This document shows, piece after piece, positions 59,872-64,000 of a stretch of DNA of 64,000 nt; position 1 is the stretch's first letter, and every line of letters begins with the position of its first letter. Source of the DNA: Physcomitrium patens (lineage: Eukaryota; Streptophyta; Bryopsida; Funariales; Funariaceae); assembly GCF_000002425.4 (NCBI RefSeq), contig NC_037260.1, positions 8,464,730 to 8,528,729 of the forward strand, given 5' to 3'. The translations under genes and the position numbers were made by a program. The notes beneath the pieces were generated by a model, which searched no databases, was not told where the DNA came from, and saw nothing but the letters and a program-made list of their open reading frames with translations.

Positions 59872-62030
59872 ATGGATGCTACTCCTAGCAAAAGTAAGAA
59901 TAGATTTGCAACTATTGTAGATCTTTATAAGCTTGTAAATAATCTAAGAGTAAAAATCTCACGTATTTCTAGCGTGAATCATGGAGGTACTATCCCTATG
60001 CTTATGGAAGAATTTTAAAGTTTGTAATAAGTAGTTCTGCAGTTGAAGGAAGCAAGTAGATTGACCTCATAACCAAATCCAAGGAATTTTTCTTCTGTAA
60101 AAATTATGGAGACAAAGTTTAGTATGCTTGAGAAGTTTGATGGAACAAGATCAAAATTTTGAAGGTTTTTATAATAAGTTAAGTTCTACTTAAGGTTACA
60201 CCCTTTCCAATACATAGATGGATTTATTCAAGTTGGCTTCATAAGTGCACTTCTATTTGGAAGTGCTCTTTTTTAGTTTGTATCTTTGATGGAAAAAGAT
60301 TCATGACTTTTTTATGATTTAAATTCATTCTTAGAATTATTTACGGCCACATTCAAAAAAAATGATCGAGAATAAGTAACAGAGATCAAACTCTTATCTT
60401 TAGAATAAGGATTACAATCATCTACTATATATGCTGCTAAATTCCAAAACCTCATTTGTGATGTCGACTGAAAAGTTAAAGCACTTATTAATCGATTTTG
60501 ATATAGGTTGAAAGATAGCATAAAAAATTTGTTATTAACAATGTCAAAAGCCAAATCTTTAGACCAATTTATTATTCAAGCCATTGTATGTGACAATCAA
60601 TTATTTGAAAGGCATCAAGAATAAAGATTTGGCTAAAGAAAAATAAATCAAATAATAGCAGCAGCTCCCAAATTTTTTGAAATGTATTCATCAAGTTTCA
60701 AAGCAATACAAATTGACACAATACTTTTTAAATCTGTCATGAATAAGGAAAAGATTCAATGACACTAAGACGATTTGTACTTATATTGTGGAGAAGCTAA
60801 GCTCACTACTCATTATTGTCGAAAAAAATAATACAATTATAAAATGAAGAGCACAATTATCAAAGAAGATAATGTTTAAAAAACTAAATTTTTCTAGCTA
60901 CAATAAGGACCGTGTAGCTGGAGTCATGTATAATATTTAGTAAAGGTCTTATTCTCTCTTTAGATCCTTCACCTTGTTTTATAATAGATGTGTGTTAAGG
61001 ATCTAAAAATCACAAAGTCTTTGCTTTATTAGATTTAAGAACCTTAGCCTATTTTATAGACAAAGATTTGTCAAAAATCAAAAAATACTTTTAATTAAGA
61101 AAATTAAACTTGTACATGTAGAAGTCATAGATGGTCGTTTTTTGTCTTCTTGAAATATTATCCATGAGACTATTCCTTTAGATGTAACAATTAAAGGTCA
61201 TAATAACATTGTAGTATTTAATGTAATAAGATCTCCCTCTAATTTGGTTATTTTAGGATTATTGTGGCTAAAAAAATATAATCCTCAAATAGGTTGAATT
61301 TTTCATAATCTTAACTTTTTTGGTAATATAATCCAAGATTGGATTAATAAAATAAAAGTACCTAAGTCTAGTACATCCAAATCTCTACTAGTAGGTGTGA
61401 GAGCTTTCATGCATATTACAAAATAAGGATCATCTTTTGCTATATATGCTATGCCTATTTTTAATAGTAGAAAAATATCAAAAAGTATTCCTAGCTAATA
61501 TTAAGAATTTTAAGATGTTTTTGAAAAGAAGAATGCAGATATTCTTCTAGAGCATTGATCTTATGATTTTTTAATTGATCTGCAAGAAAGAGCTCAACCA
61601 CCATTTGGACCAAGCTATAGCTTATCACAAAATGAGTTGTCTACATTAAAGGAGTACATTGAAGAAAACTTAGCAAAGAAATTAATATGCTATTCTAAAT
61701 CTCCATTTGGTGCTCCTATCTTATTTGTAAAGAAAAAAGACAAATCTCTGCAAATATATGTGGATTATCAAGAACTCAATAAGATCACCATCAAGAATAG
61801 GTATCCTTTGCCTTTAATTTCAGGACTTCTTGACCAACTCAGTCAACCAAAGATCTATACCAAAATAGATCTACAAGGAGCATACAATTTAGTACGTATC
61901 AAAGAAGGAGATGAATGAAAGACTATTTTTCAAACTAAGCATGGACATTTTGAATATAATGACATGTCTTTTAGACTCACAAATGTACCGACTGCTTTTC
62001 AACATCTTATGAATGATATTTTTTGTGAGT
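59872..62030 (+). pseudogene. gypsy-3 gag-protease-RT remnant
   Basis: It starts MDATPSKSKNRFATIVDLYK and has stops from about 60016. The zinc knuckle remnant is LYLYCGEAKLTTHYCRKK (Cys and His partly kept). In the protease the region expected to read D-S/T-G is changed and frame-shifted. The RT frame 61637-61918 is open: [61 protein letters not shown]. It is then broken, with FQHLMNDIF just before 62031. Confidence 0.82.
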
Positions 62031-62777
62031 TGTAGAATAGATATTAATTTATTTCTATAAGATATTGGTAAAATAGACTAATAATCCATAGAATAGTTAG
62101 TTCAAGAAGATAGATGATTGATTTAGTTATTAAAAGCAATTAATTACAGGATTACGATTAGAATCTAGAAATCAAGAGTAATTATATAGGAGTTGTAGAA
62201 GTTTGTTGGGATGCCAGACTGTGATAGTCATGAGCTAGGGTAAGCTTGGTACTACCTCTTTGTTTCTTTGTTTTCTTTGTTCTTCAAGAGTAATGGATAG
62301 TTTTTGAATACTGAGAAGTGAGTCTTTGGAATAAATCAGAGATTGATTTATGAGTTATTGATTATGTAATTGAAATACTGAGTGATTGAATTATATGAGG
62401 AGTTATTGAAAGTTTATGATAGTTGTTTATTGAGATCTTTATGTGTTTTGGACAGAGGAAGTCTGTGATTACAGAAATAATGTGAATTTAGATTGTTAGA
62501 GTGAAATCTATTATTTCTGATATTGGATGGAAATTATTATGTTTTGAGCGGTATTTTGAGAGTGCAGAGTTGCACACTATTGTTATTAGTTGATGAAGGA
62601 GTATTGTTACTGGGAGAAAGCATCGTAATATTTCTTCGTGTTTTAGTGGTTCGAAATATGATTAATTGTGTGACCCTAACAAGTAAAATTCATGCACTTA
62701 GTCTTTCCCTATGTTCAAATTCTCCTATACAAGTTTATTTTGAAAGTAATTGCAAAATAAGTAAAACGACAATGACA
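62031..62777 (+). repeat. 5' LTR of the Athila/Tat-like element
   Basis: The left end is given by the break in gypsy-3 RT and the right end by the primer-binding site. 747 bp. Confidence 0.72.
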
Positions 62778-62779
62778 TT

Positions 62780-62799
62780 TTGGCACCATTGCCGAGGAT
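62780..62799 (+). other. primer-binding site of Athila/Tat type
   Basis: It reads ttggcaccattgccgagga. The known site in plant Athila/Tat elements (usually described as complementary to tRNA-Asp) has G where three A residues stand here, as expected from methyl-cytosine decay. Confidence 0.75.
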
Positions 62800-63418
62800 A
62801 GACAATAGCATTGAGTGTTTGGAATTAACTGCGAGTTTAGTTAGATGAGAGATAGGAAGCAAATTCAGTAGAATATAATGAAAGAGTATGGTTATTAAGA
62901 ATGAGAACTTAACAGTAAAGAGAATACGGCAGTCGAAAGAAAGAATAGAGAGATCGCAAGCAAAAAATTTGTTGCGTAACGAGCAAGAACAGAAGTTAAA
63001 AAAGAATCATCGACAAAGTTGGATTAAACCATGGTTGTATGCCTGTCGGCATATCCAAGTATACTGAGAAGCTCATCGACAACAAATATTTCAGGAGTAT
63101 ATACCGTTAGAAAAATTACTAAGAGTACTCACAGAAAATTTGGTCAATAGACCAGTGTTTTTGTTGAGGCCATTAACTGCGAGTGGGAGAATCACAGAAG
63201 AATTGGATATTCCATTAGATACTTCTCCAATAACAAAAGTTTCAAATTTGTCAAAATTAGTTCAGTAGAGGCATAAATTACTAGTCAATAAGGGCCAATT
63301 CAGTGTATTTCAAAATCCGTTGTTTTCATCATCCAATTCAACTGACTAACTTAATAAGGAACAATAATAGTAAATTGAGAAAACTCAAAAATTTAGAACA
63401 ATCACTTCAAAAAGGCAC

Positions 63419-63452
63419 TATCATGTTGTAACATGACTATATGGTAAAAATA
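63419..63452 (+). repeat. fragment of a family X LTR start
   Basis: The stretch tatcatgttgtaacatgac and the following tatatggtaaa match the first bases of the X LTR (TGTCGTGTTGTAATGCGAC, tatatggtgaaa) with transitions only in the first block. The similarity stops after about 34 bases. Confidence 0.5.
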
Positions 63453-63585
63453 TAAATGAAAAAGATTTTATTAATATTTAGTCATCTTGGATTTTAGGAA
63501 CAGTGGCCAATTCCAGTGCCAATATTCAGGGGCCAATTAATGTCACCTCATTGCAAGCTATACCATTGTACGTGACATCAACAAT

Positions 63586-63897
63586 ATGCTCCACCGGTGT
63601 CATCAAACCAAGTACCCTTCATACCAACGAGACAATCAGGATCATTTTCTAATCCTATATGGAACAAGCCTAGTAGGTATATATCGATGGAGACATCCAA
63701 TATGCCTGATGGGAGGTATAAGAAGACCACTTCATTGTTTTCGTTGCAGACAGATTGATCATTATGCTAGTGAATGTTCCAATCCTAGAGCTAGTGACGA
63801 TGACACGCTAGTGTATGGAAATTGCAAACAACAGAGCCATACTTATCAGCAATGTAATGCTCTGTTCAATTTCAATAATCGGGATCAGCAGATCTAA
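63586..63897 (+). pseudogene. gag zinc-knuckle segment of the Athila/Tat-like element
   Basis: A 103-codon open stretch contains CFRCRQIDHYASEC, a full CX2CX4HX4C zinc knuckle of nucleocapsid type. It is followed by a second, imperfect one (YGNCKQQSHTYQQC). Upstream Gag frames in 62850-63400 are broken. The rest of the polyprotein lies outside the window. Confidence 0.7.
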
Positions 63898-64000
63898 AGC
63901 CAAGGAAAAATTGAAGAGATAAATCGAGGTCCTCAAGATACTCCACTAAATCAGATAGAATGTATCCAAGCCATTCTTACCAAGAGTCGACAAAAGGAGA

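Larger units (their letters stand above)
59069..62030 (+). mobile_element. Ty3-gypsy element (gypsy-3), cut off in RT by a later insertion
   Basis: The 5' LTR is 59069-59619 (ends ttgttgaca). Gag starts at ATG 59872 with a zinc knuckle at about 60775-60830. Protease lies at about 60985-61300 and RT at 61600-62030. At 62031 RT stops at a new LTR that begins TGTAGAATAG. It is the least broken copy of the gypsy family for Gag and RT. Confidence 0.82.
62031..64000 (+). mobile_element. Athila/Tat-like Ty3-gypsy element, 5' part, continues past the window
   Basis: The 5' LTR is 62031-62777 (TGTAGAATAG...AATGACA). Directly after it is ttggcaccattgccgagga, which matches the Athila/Tat primer-binding site TGGCGCCGTTGCCGGGGA except for G-to-A changes. 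The leader and a Gag zinc knuckle (about 63735-63850) follow. It is inserted in the RT of gypsy-3. Confidence 0.75.

Overview
The window is nuclear DNA from a land plant. It shows plant-type split genes with short exons and GT-AG introns, plant isoprenylcysteine methylesterase and phosphoglycerate-mutase-like proteins, degenerate plant telomere-type (TTTAGGG-like) arrays, and Ty1-copia and Ty3-gypsy retrotransposons, one with a chromodomain. Short introns might suit a bryophyte-like genome, but the species cannot be fixed from this sequence.

Layout. (1) 198-4506, minus strand: an isoprenylcysteine alpha-carbonyl methylesterase-like gene that runs off the left edge, with a GC-rich upstream stretch to about 5.0 kb. 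(2) About 5.99-20 kb: decayed retroelements. A copia element (about 6.4-12.04 kb, plus) lies among two degraded gypsy copies (minus), and one gypsy copy is split by a long solo LTR of a family here called X (17.6-19.3 kb). (3) 20.8-32.8 kb: a gene island with three genes. These are a histidine-phosphatase/PGM-like gene (22280-24262, plus, 227 aa, all six exons resolved), a convergent gene for a 261-aa protein made only of two PARP1-type zinc fingers plus a basic tail (24868-26874, minus), and a divergent gene for an unrecognised nuclear-looking protein with a winged-helix-like segment and a SUMO-interacting-type motif (29610-32287, plus). (4) About 32.8-43.9 kb: a three-level nest. A gypsy LTR is split by a non-autonomous gag-only LTR element of family X, and that element's 3' LTR is split by a copia element with a visible 5-bp target duplication. 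(5) 44.2-64 kb: further layered gypsy elements, including a chromodomain-bearing chromovirus (50347-57643), solo LTRs of families X and Y, and at the right edge an Athila/Tat-like element whose PBS and gag zinc knuckle are visible.

The three island genes were rebuilt by hand from splice sites and reading-frame phase. The phases close exactly for the PGM-like and zinc-finger genes. All retroelement coding regions carry stops or frameshifts, many of the C-to-T/G-to-A type expected from cytosine methylation, so none looks autonomous. The most unusual items are the PARP1-like zinc-finger protein without a catalytic domain and the LTR family X, which carries telomere-like arrays inside its LTRs.
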